From Nitrososphaerota archaeon (GTDB taxonomy: Archaea > Thermoproteota > Nitrososphaeria > Nitrososphaerales > Nitrosopumilaceae), in NCBI GenBank assembly GCA_021325615.1, contig JAJPGU010000026.1, positions 1 to 38,635 on the forward strand: a stretch of DNA of 38,635 nucleotides. Reading direction: 5' to 3'. Below the pieces are notes generated by a model. The model did no database searches and was not told the DNA's origin. It worked only from the letters and a program-made list of their open reading frames with translations. Position numbers and translations under genes: made by a program. Below are positions 9,153-16,038 of this stretch, in pieces; the first letter of the stretch is position 1, and the number at the start of each line of letters is the position of its first letter.

Positions 9153-9924
9153 AGACCCTGCAGTTCCCAAGCCTCATTGCTACAAGGAATGACACCATAG
9201 ATACCAGGACAAGGGCAGGCCAAGGAAATTCCGGAAGGGATTCATCAGGGGATACAAGGTCGCCCCATGATGTCGGGGAGGGTATGCCAAGGATGCTGCC
9301 CGGGGCTGCGTCCTTTGGATACGTGTAGAACTTGCCGTTTGCAGAATCATAGGCCTCCATGTAAAATCCGTAATGGTCAAGCCTCCCAATGGAGCCAATT
9401 GGAATCCTAAACTCGTAACTTGAGTGCGGCACGGCACTGTACCTGTCGTTCGAGTCAGATACCCCTCCTATTGCAATGGTCCCGTTCGGCATGGCTATCC
9501 TCTGGAAGTTGCCGTCAAGTCCAAAGGGCGAGCCCCCCTGCATGGCAGACCCCTCGGCCCTGCCAAGAGTACCTGTAAAGCAATAGTCGTTGGAGTTTGG
9601 GACCAAAGGCCTGACCTTGTTTATGTCAAAGCATATAGTCGCAAAGTCTGACCCCTTCTGGTAGTCCGTGCCCGTGATGTCGTCTATCATGACATACACA
9701 AAGTTTCCCTCGTGCGCACTGCGCAGGGCAATCTGTGTGCCGTCGTCATACGAAAACATGTTGAGGCTTGACTGCTTCCACTCCTCCGTGAAGGACCACT
9801 TGCCGTCAAAGACGGCATACTGCATGTGTGCCGAGAGTGTTATCATGATTGGCTCGTCAGCATATGCGCATGATGTCCCAAGCACTAGGACGGTGGCAAT
9901 TAGGGCCATGTATCTGACTTGCAA
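9139..9924 (-). CDS. Exported CBM9-like protein with C-terminal membrane anchor
   Basis: The protein has up to 261 residues. It has a signal peptide (about 6-22, ending CAYADEP), a single beta-rich domain of about 190 residues, and a C-terminal hydrophobic helix (about 236-252) followed by a short basic tail. The opening ITLSAHMQYAVFDGKWSFTEEW matches the start of CBM9/DOMON-like domains, whose hallmark is an i-DGkw...EW segment; the later FRIPIGSIG resembles a typical edge strand of that fold. It probably sits on the outer face of the cytoplasmic membrane and binds a carbohydrate or a redox cofactor; which one cannot be read from the sequence. The start may be the TTG at 9924 or the ATG at 9909; the signal peptide works from either. 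Confidence 0.75.
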   Translation of the reverse strand: MQVRYMALIATVLVLGTSCAYADEPIMITLSAHMQYAVFDGKWSFTEEWKQSSLNMFSYDDGTQIALRSAHEGNFVYVMIDDITGTDYQKGSDFATICFDINKVRPLVPNSNDYCFTGTLGRAEGSAMQGGSPFGLDGNFQRIAMPNGTIAIGGVSDSNDRYSAVPHSSYEFRIPIGSIGRLDHYGFYMEAYDSANGKFYTYPKDAAPGSILGIPSPTSWGDLVSPDESLPEFPWPALVLVSMVSFLVAMRLGNCRVFMRF

Positions 9925-9989
9925 AACTTTAAGCGCCGTGAAAAATTACAACCAAACCGATTTTAAACTTTGGTTGGGGCGCAGACAGG

Positions 9990-9996
9990 TTTATAG
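9990..9996 (+). promoter_or_regulatory. TATA box deciding the GTG start at 10020
   Basis: TTTATAG is centred 27 bases before GTG 10020. The only nearby ATG (10000) reaches a stop after seven codons, so the box supports a leaderless GTG start. Confidence 0.6.
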
Positions 9997-10019
9997 TCCA
10001 TGTCTCTCCCTGCTGGGTT

Positions 10020-10247
10020 GTGAAAAAGTCTACCGCCATAGGAATAATTGCTGCAGTGGCAATAGCGGCAGTAGCAGCGCTCTACATTTCACAGACAAGG
10101 GAAAGCACCCCGGTCCCTGCACTGCAGAACTCCACGTCTACTGCCTTGCAAGGAAATGCAAGTATCATCGCACCGCCGGTGCACAATGCCACGGGAAGGC
10201 ACCTTAGCGTGACAATACAGGAACAGGTAGGAATCAAGTCGAAATAG
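10020..10247 (+). CDS. Tiny signal-anchored peptide with LSV...EQVG tail
   Basis: This 75-residue protein starts with GTG. Residues 1-25 are a signal or anchor helix (MKKSTAIGIIAAVAIAAVAALY). The rest is a short, Ser/Thr/Asn-rich external tail with NST, NAS and NAT sequons, ending in HLSVTIQEQVGIKSK. That last motif resembles ITVNLSENVGVAES near the N-terminus of the giant surface protein at 1-4592, so the two may present a related short beta segment. I know of no named family. It is transcribed divergently from the CBM9-like gene and lies 77 bases ahead of another exported protein. It could be a small surface or membrane-complex subunit. Confidence 0.6.
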   Translation: MKKSTAIGIIAAVAIAAVAALYISQTRESTPVPALQNSTSTALQGNASIIAPPVHNATGRHLSVTIQEQVGIKSK

Positions 10248-10324
10248 GCAAGTTCCAAAATGGAACATTACCAGCCCTAGTAATTGCCACAATATCTAAT
10301 AATGACAGGTCGATCATATGAGCA

Positions 10325-10936
10325 ATGAATCATCTAAAAACCGTGGGACTGTTAGGCATCGTAGCCATAGCAGTCGGCATGGTCGGGATTAACGAGGTCA
10401 GCGCAAACCCTCTAGGGGTAGCCGACAACGCCAAATCCAATTCAGGTGAAAAGTCGACGTTTCTTGGCCACATCATCGTGACCGTAAGAGACCCAGAAGG
10501 CCACATCAAGGCATACAGGCAGACCGACAACATAGTAACTGCGATAGGCCACAACTGTGCCGCAAACCTGCTCTTCGGAACAGCATTTGCAAACTGCACA
10601 GGACCGGCAGCATTCCAGTATATTGCCCTCACCAACGCCACATTCACTCCAGCTGCTGGCGACACCTCGATTACAAACGAGCAGTCCAACGGCGGAATGC
10701 AGCGACAGGCGGGGACCATCTCTGCTGCCCAGGTAGCAACAAGTGGTACTAATGCCGCAATCGCACAGATTGCAAAGACATTCACATACACTGGGACGAA
10801 CTCCAGAACCGTATCAGGTTCAGGACTGTTTGACGCCTCTAGTGCAGGTAACATGTTTGCAGACCACACCTTCAGCACTGTCACCCTGAACACAAACGAC
10901 CAACTGACAGTCCAATGGCAAATAACACTTAGTTAG
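10325..10936 (+). CDS. Small exported protein with virion-protein-like domain
   Basis: This 203-residue protein has an N-terminal signal peptide (hydrophobic 7-22, then NEVSANP) and one domain. The domain starts GHIIVTVRDPEGHIKAYRQTDN and continues with GHNCAANLLFG, FQYIALTNATFTPAAGDTSI, RQAGTIS, SGLFDA and LNTNDQLTVQWQITLS. The order of these motifs (an ialg-like strand, a TxitnE turn, RqagtiS, GlFda, ntnDqLtVqWxI) recalls tail or head-surface proteins of tailed phages, where this kind of domain ends in a similar strand. The export signal argues for a role on the cell surface rather than in a provirus, and no other virus genes are near. The function is unknown. An AT-rich ATATCTAATAATG stretch lies about 26 bases before the ATG. 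Confidence 0.7.
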   Translation: MNHLKTVGLLGIVAIAVGMVGINEVSANPLGVADNAKSNSGEKSTFLGHIIVTVRDPEGHIKAYRQTDNIVTAIGHNCAANLLFGTAFANCTGPAAFQYIALTNATFTPAAGDTSITNEQSNGGMQRQAGTISAAQVATSGTNAAIAQIAKTFTYTGTNSRTVSGSGLFDASSAGNMFADHTFSTVTLNTNDQLTVQWQITLS

Positions 10937-11053
10937 TGGTTGCAGTTTTTGCAATGCGGCCATTAACTATGTGGATTTTCCACCCCGATTTTCCCAAATT
11001 CTACTTTTGAATTATTTTTCTTACGCACCAGCCCTGCCTTGAAACAAGCCAAA

Positions 11054-11060
11054 CCTATAA
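11054..11060 (+). promoter_or_regulatory. TATA box deciding the GTG start of the UDG gene
   Basis: CCTATAA is centred about 28 bases before GTG 11086. The overlapping ATG at 11084 is followed at once by TGA, so GTG is the only workable leaderless start. Confidence 0.6.
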
Positions 11061-11085
11061 TCCAAGGGACTGCAGACAACGACAT

Positions 11086-11751
11086 GTGAGCGCCGCCCTT
11101 GGGAAGCTAAACAAGAGGATAGTTGCCTGCAGGAAATGCCCGAGGCTTGCAACGTACATCCGCAAGGTGGCCCGGGAAAAGGCTCCAAGGTACAGGGACC
11201 AAAAGTACTGGGGAAGGCCGTTGACAGGGTTTGGAGATCTGGGCGCAAGGGTCCTGATAGTGGGCCTTGCTCCTGCCGCACACGGGGGCAACAGGACCGG
11301 CAGGATGTTTACCGGAGACTGCTCGGGAGACTGGCTTGCCAAGGCGTTGTACGAGAACGGTTTTGCAAACAAGCCAACGAGCGTAAGCGCAGACGACGGC
11401 CTTGAGCTGAAAGGCGCCTACGTTACCGCGTCGGTGAGGTGCGCCCCGCCCCAGAACAAGCCCGCAAGGGACGAGTTTGAAAACTGCTTTCCGTATATCG
11501 TAGAGGAACTTGCAATACTAAAGGACGTAAGCGTGATAGTTTGCCTGGGCAGGATAGCCTATGACACCTGCTGCAAGCTGCTGTCCATAAGAGGAATCGG
11601 GTTTGCCCACGGCAAGTCGTTCAGGCATGGAAACCTGACCGTGATATGCTCGTACCACCCAAGCAGGCAGAACACCCAGACCGGGCGCCTCAAGTGGCAC
11701 CAGTGGTCATCCATATTTGCAAAGGCGCAAAGAGCGCTTGACAAGGCGTAA
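11086..11751 (+). CDS. Uracil-DNA glycosylase, family 5 (UDGb)
   Basis: This 221-residue protein removes uracil (and in family 5 enzymes other deaminated bases) from DNA, the first step of base excision repair. Motif A is GLAPAAHGGNRTGR at residues 60-73, where family 5 has Ala-Ala instead of the catalytic polar residue of other UDG families. Motif B is YHPSRQNTQTG near the C-terminus. Four cysteines suited to a [4Fe-4S] cluster are present: Cys15 and Cys18 (CRKC), one in SVRCAPP and one in ENCFP. The length is normal. The gene stands alone under its own promoter, convergent with cdvB. GTG is the start. Confidence 0.93.
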   Translation: MSAALGKLNKRIVACRKCPRLATYIRKVAREKAPRYRDQKYWGRPLTGFGDLGARVLIVGLAPAAHGGNRTGRMFTGDCSGDWLAKALYENGFANKPTSVSADDGLELKGAYVTASVRCAPPQNKPARDEFENCFPYIVEELAILKDVSVIVCLGRIAYDTCCKLLSIRGIGFAHGKSFRHGNLTVICSYHPSRQNTQTGRLKWHQWSSIFAKAQRALDKA

Positions 11752-11825
11752 GGCCCGGCCCTACAGGCCTTGCGGTTTAGTATAAAAAGAGACGTTCTCG
11801 CCAGTTCTCCCCATCCGAGCTTCCC
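11752..11825. other. Convergent gap between UDG and cdvB, with T-tract/TATA-like element
   Basis: AAGGCC and GGCCTT form a short inverted repeat just after the UDG stop. At 11780-11790 the plus strand reads AGTATAAAAAG. Read on the minus strand it is CTTTTTATACT, a T-rich stretch fitting termination of cdvB; read on the plus strand it is a strong TATA-like box pointing into cdvB antisense. Confidence 0.4.
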
Positions 11826-12467
11826 CTACTCGTATGTTGATTGTGACGATACGCCGGAGGGTGATGGAACTGATGGGAATCTGTCGCCAATCTGCTGTTC
11901 TGCAACTGCTGATGCCTCCTGAAGTATCTTCTCGGTCTCCTCGTTTGATACGTCCGAGTCCACGTTGAAGTCTCCTCCTGCAAGAGAGTCCATCATCAGG
12001 CCGTTGAGTGTCTGGGTCATTGCGTTCAGCTCGGAATCCGCCTCTGGCATGAACCTTCCGAGGGATGATTTGAGTCCCTTCATGGTTGACATTGCTGGAG
12101 CGATTGCTACCATTGCGTCTCCTAGGTCGTGTATTGTCGTCAGGCGCAATTGTACTTGCTCTAGTGCCATTCGTGCGTTTCCTAGCATCTTTGTGACCTT
12201 TCGTATCTCAGCAAGCTCGTTTGACAGAACCCTGCTGGTGCTTGCATCGTGCTGCTGCATTGCGGCTACGATTCGCTTGAAAAGCTGTTCATCTCTTTGT
12301 CTCAGCTTTGTCAGCATAGCGTCCATCTTCGATATCTGACCCTGTAACTTGTTCACAGCGCCCTCAATCCTTGGCTTGAGTGCTCCCTGTGGTTTTACAG
12401 TTTCACGTAGTTTTTCGGTTATACCTACAGACTCAGGACGAGTCCAGGTCTTATCGAAGCCGGTCAT
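11826..12467 (-). CDS. cdvB: CdvB-type ESCRT-III cell-division protein
   Basis: This 213-residue protein of the Snf7/ESCRT-III class forms filaments at the division site in Thaumarchaeota and Sulfolobales together with CdvA and the AAA ATPase CdvC/Vps4. Residues about 20-150 are long, charged helices (KLQGQISKMDAMLTKLRQRDEQLFKRI and ELAEIRKVTKMLGNARMALEQVQLRL), typical of the basic ESCRT-III core. The C-terminal part (about 150-213) is acidic and Ser-rich, with a GxxNVDSDVSNEETEKILQEA helix that would correspond to the regulatory alpha5 region. No winged-helix extension is visible, so this resembles the shorter paralogues (CdvB1/B2-like) rather than the longest CdvB. cdvA and cdvC are not in the window. 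A CAATTAAG box centred 27 bases upstream supports the ATG. Confidence 0.9.
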   Translation of the reverse strand: MTGFDKTWTRPESVGITEKLRETVKPQGALKPRIEGAVNKLQGQISKMDAMLTKLRQRDEQLFKRIVAAMQQHDASTSRVLSNELAEIRKVTKMLGNARMALEQVQLRLTTIHDLGDAMVAIAPAMSTMKGLKSSLGRFMPEADSELNAMTQTLNGLMMDSLAGGDFNVDSDVSNEETEKILQEASAVAEQQIGDRFPSVPSPSGVSSQSTYE

Positions 12468-12490
12468 GAGGGCTAGTTTTAAAGTTAGTT

Positions 12491-12498
12491 CTTAATTG
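12491..12498 (-). promoter_or_regulatory. TATA-like box of cdvB
   Basis: The minus strand reads CAATTAAG, centred about 27 bases before ATG 12467. A second AT stretch (TTTAAA at 12478-12483) is too close to the start to act as the box. Confidence 0.45.
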
Positions 12499-12540
12499 CC
12501 GGTGTATATTATCGTCAACTCTAGGCTAAATTTAGCTAAC

Positions 12541-12550
12541 AAAAATAAAT
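12541..12550 (+). promoter_or_regulatory. TATA-like box deciding the GTG start at 12571
   Basis: AAAAATAAAT lies about 26 bases before GTG 12571. It lies inside any longer reading that starts further upstream, so the family-typical start VAKIAVFDSG is preferred. Confidence 0.5.
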
Positions 12551-12570
12551 CGCCCCATCCCCACCGGGTT

Positions 12571-13323
12571 GTGGCAAAAATCGCAGTCTTTGACTCCGGC
12601 CTGGGATCCCTTTCCGTAATTTGGCCCATCCAGAAGAGGTTCAGGTCGGACATGGTCTACTTTGCAGACCAGGCTTCCTACCCATATGGCACCAAGTCTC
12701 CCCGGGAGCTCCGAAAAATAATCGCCTCTACAATTGACATGCTGGAGGACCGGTTCGGCCCGGATCTCATAGTGGTAGCCTCCAACACCCCTTCGTTACT
12801 GCTTGAACCGGACAAGGGCAGGAAAGTTTTGGGCGTGTATCCTCCACTTGAAGAGGCATCAAAACGGAGCAGGACAAGGAAGATTGCGGTACTTGCAACA
12901 AGGTCGGTCATCAAAAGCCCCAGGCTTTCCGCCTACATCAGGAGGCATGCACCACCCGCCACCAAGGTTTTCAGGGTGGATGCCACGCCGCTTGTAGACC
13001 TGGTAGAGTCTGGCAGGTTCATCACGGAAAAGAAATCCAGCATAAAAAAGATAGTAAAAATTTTGCATCCGGTATTCTCCAAGGGCGTGGACGTTGCTAC
13101 ACTTTCGAGCACGCACCTTCCCTTCCTCCTTCCGCTGCTCAGGAAATCATTTCCCGCCGTGACGTTCCTTGACCCCGCAGACTCGGTTGCAGCCAGGGTC
13201 GCGGGTCTTTTGAAAAAGCAGGAACGGCGAAACAGGATCCGGATTTATGCGTCGGGGGATGCAAAGGCCTTTGAGAAAAAACTCCAAAGGGTCGGGATCA
13301 GGCGCAGGGTGTCACTTTTGTGA
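12571..13323 (+). CDS. Glutamate-racemase homologue with both catalytic Cys replaced by Ser
   Basis: The 250-residue fold and motif order match MurI/glutamate racemase: FDSGLGSLSV (7-16), YFADQASYPYG (30-40), a VASNTPS segment (69-75) and an SSTHLP segment (179-184). In true glutamate racemases the last two are xCNTA and GCTHYP and supply the two cysteines that act as acid/base pair. Here both positions are serine (Ser71 and Ser180), read directly from TCC and AGC codons. Asp8, Ser9, Asn72, Thr73 and His182 are kept, so the substrate pocket may persist without racemase chemistry. Archaea have no murein, so a role in D-glutamate supply is not expected. It may bind or act on an amino or keto acid. 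A longer reading from 12496 is less likely. The last 12 bases overlap the convergent cbiF stop. Confidence 0.8.
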   Translation: MAKIAVFDSGLGSLSVIWPIQKRFRSDMVYFADQASYPYGTKSPRELRKIIASTIDMLEDRFGPDLIVVASNTPSLLLEPDKGRKVLGVYPPLEEASKRSRTRKIAVLATRSVIKSPRLSAYIRRHAPPATKVFRVDATPLVDLVESGRFITEKKSSIKKIVKILHPVFSKGVDVATLSSTHLPFLLPLLRKSFPAVTFLDPADSVAARVAGLLKKQERRNRIRIYASGDAKAFEKKLQRVGIRRRVSLL

Positions 13324-14085
13324 TATCGCCTTTGCCTTCCTGTACCCGTGGCTGAAGGTCTTGTCGTAAAGCCTCGAGTATTCGTACTGCTTTGGGTTAA
13401 CAATGTCCCCGATTATGATGATTGCAGTCTTGGTGATCTTCTCGTCCCGGATTTTTTTTGCAATGTCCCCAAGCGTCCCGGTAACAATCTTCTCGTCGGT
13501 CCAGCTTGCACGGTATACCGCGGCAGCAGGCGTGGACTTGGGATAGCCCCCCTCTATTGCCTGCTTGACAATGTCTGATACCAGGTGAACGCTGAGGTAG
13601 AATATCATCGTGGCCTTGTGCTTTGCAAGCTCGGAAATCTTTTCCCGTTTTGGGACCTTTGTCCTTGACTCGGCCCTTGTCACTATGATTGTCTGAGTCA
13701 CGCCAGGCAGCGTAAGCTCGCACCCAAGCGCCGCAGCCGACGCAAGAAACGAGGTTATGCCCGGCACCACCTCGTACTCTATGCCTTCCTTCTTGAGGTT
13801 GTCAGTCTGCTCCCTGATCGCGCCGTAAATTGACGGGTCGCCGTCATGAAGCCTTACCACAAGCTTTCCCGCAAGTGCCCCGTCCCGCAGGACTTCGAAG
13901 ATCTCCTCGCGTACAAGCTTTGCAGCGTCATAGAGCTTTGCCTTCTTGCACATCTTGACAATCGCGGGCGGAATCAGCGATCCCGAATAGACAACGATAT
14001 CCGCCTTTTCAATAAGCTTCTTTGCCTTTACCGTGATGAGATCCGGGTCTCCCGGGCCGCAGCCCACAAAGTATACCTTAGCCAC
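13312..14085 (-). CDS. cbiF: Precorrin-4/cobalt-precorrin-4 C11-methyltransferase
   Basis: This 257-residue SAM-dependent tetrapyrrole methylase transfers a methyl group to C11 of (cobalt-)precorrin-4 in corrin ring synthesis. The N-terminal VYFVGCGPGDPDLITVKA is the family P-loop-like motif, and it is followed by DIVVYSGSLIPPAIV, which marks the CbiF/CobM branch. Further family motifs are VVRLHDGDPSIYGAIREQ and YEVVPGITSFLASAAALG. It is the last gene of a minus-strand run with cbiT and cbiL and overlaps the cbiL stop by 8 bases, so translation is probably coupled. Its 3' end overlaps the racemase homologue by 12 bases. Confidence 0.93.
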   Translation of the reverse strand: MAKVYFVGCGPGDPDLITVKAKKLIEKADIVVYSGSLIPPAIVKMCKKAKLYDAAKLVREEIFEVLRDGALAGKLVVRLHDGDPSIYGAIREQTDNLKKEGIEYEVVPGITSFLASAAALGCELTLPGVTQTIIVTRAESRTKVPKREKISELAKHKATMIFYLSVHLVSDIVKQAIEGGYPKSTPAAAVYRASWTDEKIVTGTLGDIAKKIRDEKITKTAIIIIGDIVNPKQYEYSRLYDKTFSHGYRKAKAISQK

Positions 14086-14800
14086 GCTTTACCACCATTA
14101 TCGAAAAGTACTTGCTTGTCAGGGTGTCCTTTGTTACCTCGCCAAGTGTCAGCTTCTTCACAATCTCCTCGTTTGTCCCGACATCCTGGGCTATCGCAAA
14201 AAGTGAGCTGTCAGGGAATCCCGCCTCCCTTAGGAGCGATATTACCTGGTCAAAATACCTGCCGTCCTTGAGAAATATCATGGTGTCGCAGTTCTTCGCA
14301 GTCTCCTTAACCCTCGAAAGGTCATAGCAAGCAGGAATTACAGCCACCGTCTCATCCCCCTCTGCTATGCTTATTCCCACCTTGGAGGCAAACGCAAACA
14401 TGGAAACTATGCCAGGCACCACCGTTATCTTGATCTCAGGATACTTTGACCGCAGTTCCCGCTGCAGGTAGATCCATGTGCTGTAAAGCGACGGGTCTCC
14501 GACCGTAAGATATACCACGTTCTTCCCGCTCCTCACCTTTTCGGCTATCGTGCGCGCGTTGGCCTGCCAGGTGTTTTCAAGGGTCTCCCTGTCCTTGACC
14601 ATCGGGAAGACAAGGTTCTCGACATCGGGTTTTTTTGACTTGTCGACAAGCGACGAAATGATAGAGTAGGCGATGCTTTCCTTTCCCTCCTTGGAGGTGG
14701 GGCACATGATTACGTCGGCGTTCTGGATTGCCCTTACCGCCTTGACCGTCAGGAGGTCTGGATCGCCCGGGCCGCAGCCCACGCATGTCAGCTCTGCCAT
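14078..14800 (-). CDS. cbiL: Precorrin-2/cobalt-precorrin-2 C20-methyltransferase
   Basis: The 240-residue protein is a second SAM-dependent tetrapyrrole methylase: TCVGCGPGDPDLLTVKAVRAI at the N-terminus, then VYLTVGDPSLYSTWIYL and ITVVPGIVSMFAFASKVG. MCPTSKEGKESIAYSI after the first motif is characteristic of the C20 enzyme CbiL/CobI, which methylates (cobalt-)precorrin-2. The N-terminus resembles that of CbiF, and the two are old paralogues. A TTTAATTAGG stretch overlapping the cbiT stop lies 26 bases before the ATG, so an internal promoter could add to read-through from cbiT. The gap to cbiT is 26 bases. Confidence 0.93.
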   Translation of the reverse strand: MAELTCVGCGPGDPDLLTVKAVRAIQNADVIMCPTSKEGKESIAYSIISSLVDKSKKPDVENLVFPMVKDRETLENTWQANARTIAEKVRSGKNVVYLTVGDPSLYSTWIYLQRELRSKYPEIKITVVPGIVSMFAFASKVGISIAEGDETVAVIPACYDLSRVKETAKNCDTMIFLKDGRYFDQVISLLREAGFPDSSLFAIAQDVGTNEEIVKKLTLGEVTKDTLTSKYFSIMVVKRG

Positions 14801-14821
14801 TTGAAGAAAAGCTCCACGGCA

Positions 14822-14831
14822 CCTAATTAAA
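14822..14831 (-). promoter_or_regulatory. Possible internal promoter box for cbiL-cbiF
   Basis: The minus strand reads TTTAATTAGG across the cbiT stop codon, centred about 26 bases before the cbiL ATG. Confidence 0.4.
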
Positions 14832-15423
14832 GGTTAGATTTTTGTGCGGAAATTATTGTGACGGGATTTCGAGCAAGCATCATGGTGCCCGTCGATGTCT
14901 TGCGGCTTTTTGATATCGTGACTTGGGTGATGTCGACCGATGCGAACTGCAGCCCTTCGATCGTTGAAAGTACGGAGTAAAGGGTCTCGATCAAGATAGT
15001 TCCGATCACTATCCTACCTCCCGCCTTCAGCTTGCCCTCGCAGAGTTTCAGAATGTCGGCAGTCTCCCCTCCCGTCCCGCCGACGAAGATGGCGTCGGCC
15101 TGTGGGAGATCAGAAATTTTTTCAAGCGCGTTTCCAAGAATGACGTTTACATTCGGTGTGCCGAATTTTTCGAGGTTCTTTTTTGTAAGCTCCACCGCCT
15201 TGGGATCAACGTCTATTGCAAAGACCTTGCCAAGCGGCCCAATCTGGTACGCCGCCTCTATAGACACAGACCCGCTTCCGCACCCTATGTCGTATACAAT
15301 TTGGCCGTCGCACAGCCTTGCCTTGCTTATCTGGATTACCCTTGCCTCCTCCTTTGTGATGGGGACATCCTCTACCCTGTCAAAATATTCGTCAGGGATT
15401 CCCGGCGTCTTGTGTTTCCACAT
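14827..15423 (-). CDS. cbiT: Cobalt-precorrin-6B/7 C15-methyltransferase (decarboxylating) subunit CbiT
   Basis: This 198-residue class I SAM methyltransferase is the stand-alone archaeal counterpart of the C-terminal half of CobL; it methylates C15 and removes the C12 acetate carboxyl of the corrin intermediate. TPGIPDEYFDRVEDVPITKEEARV is the typical CbiT opening. DIGCGSGSVSIEAA is SAM motif I, IDVDPKAVELTKKN carries the acidic ribose-binding residue, and FVGGTGGETADIL is a later conserved turn. It is the first gene of the cbiT-cbiL-cbiF group. A CTAAATAG box sits 27 bases before its ATG, so its mRNA is probably leaderless. Confidence 0.93.
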   Translation of the reverse strand: MWKHKTPGIPDEYFDRVEDVPITKEEARVIQISKARLCDGQIVYDIGCGSGSVSIEAAYQIGPLGKVFAIDVDPKAVELTKKNLEKFGTPNVNVILGNALEKISDLPQADAIFVGGTGGETADILKLCEGKLKAGGRIVIGTILIETLYSVLSTIEGLQFASVDITQVTISKSRKTSTGTMMLARNPVTIISAQKSNL

Positions 15424-15445
15424 CTAACCTGTAGGATTCCGCTTG

Positions 15446-15453
15446 CTATTTAG
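15446..15453 (-). promoter_or_regulatory. TATA box of the cbiT-cbiL-cbiF group
   Basis: The minus strand reads CTAAATAG, centred about 27 bases before ATG 15423. Confidence 0.5.
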
Positions 15454-15459
15454 TGCTAA

Positions 15460-15885
15460 CTAATGAACTACTAGGGAGCTGATGTCTGCATGGATTATGG
15501 TATTGATGAGTATCCAGCTGAAAATGAACATCAGAAAGTAGCTACCATATCCAGTGGTGGCAAGCTTGCGCTTGTCGGAAGGAAGCAGCGGAACGCGGAA
15601 GCCCTTTGCAATAACATATGAAACTATGAAGAGTACTATCATTATGCCAAACCCAAGGAACATCCTCTGGGTTACCTCGATGGGGCTTCCAACCATTGCG
15701 GCTATGGTTCCGGCAAGTATTCCAAGGCCCACGCGAAGCCAGAAGACCTTGTCAAGTCCCTTCTTTATCTTGGTCTCGTCGTCCTCCGTTACCGGCGGCG
15801 GCTGGGTCGGCGGCAAGTCCTTTGCTGGGTCCGCGCCCTGCTCGGGTTTCCTCTCTGGTTCCTTTTTCTTTGGATGACGTGCCAA
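15460..15885 (-). CDS. Conserved-looking membrane protein, three helices, charged Pro-rich N-tail
   Basis: This 141-residue protein starts with TTG at 15885; the codon for residue 1 is preceded in frame by TGA and no ATG lies nearby. Residues 1-45 are a Lys/Glu/Pro-rich cytoplasmic-looking tail (KKKEPERKPEQ, DLPPTQPPPV). Three hydrophobic helices follow: about 50-66, 74-92 and 113-131. I do not recognise the family. The small helical core with a disordered charged tail would suit an accessory subunit of a membrane complex. It lies 36 bases upstream of cbiT on the same strand, but cbiT has its own promoter. A palindromic TAAATATTTA about 40 bases upstream (15920-15929) is a possible promoter box giving a short leader. 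Confidence 0.7.
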   Translation of the reverse strand: MARHPKKKEPERKPEQGADPAKDLPPTQPPPVTEDDETKIKKGLDKVFWLRVGLGILAGTIAAMVGSPIEVTQRMFLGFGIMIVLFIVSYVIAKGFRVPLLPSDKRKLATTGYGSYFLMFIFSWILINTIIHADISSLVVH

Positions 15886-16010
15886 GCTAAATTTTCAAAC
15901 TCACTGAGTAACGCCTGTGTAAATATTTACCGTTGGATACAGGCGTGGTTTCCGGAAGACATGCCCCTCCGACCCGCCCGTCCCCCTCATTCTCACGCAA
16001 TAGCAAAGAG

Positions 16011-16018
16011 TATAATTT
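16011..16018 (+). promoter_or_regulatory. TATA box deciding the NFACT start
   Basis: TATAATTT is centred about 25 bases before ATG 16039. It rules out longer readings from 15874 and agrees with the family start MTLAGIELSYL. Confidence 0.6.
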
Positions 16019-16038
16019 TGGATCTACATCGGAATATC

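Noticed and set aside
10330-10893. 187-codon minus-strand frame opposite the exported protein at 10325
   Set aside because: The plus-strand frame has a signal peptide and conserved-looking domain; the antisense frame is a shadow of it.
12496-12570. 25-residue N-terminal extension of the racemase homologue
   Set aside because: The extension contains the promoter box and does not match the family start, so GTG 12571 is preferred.
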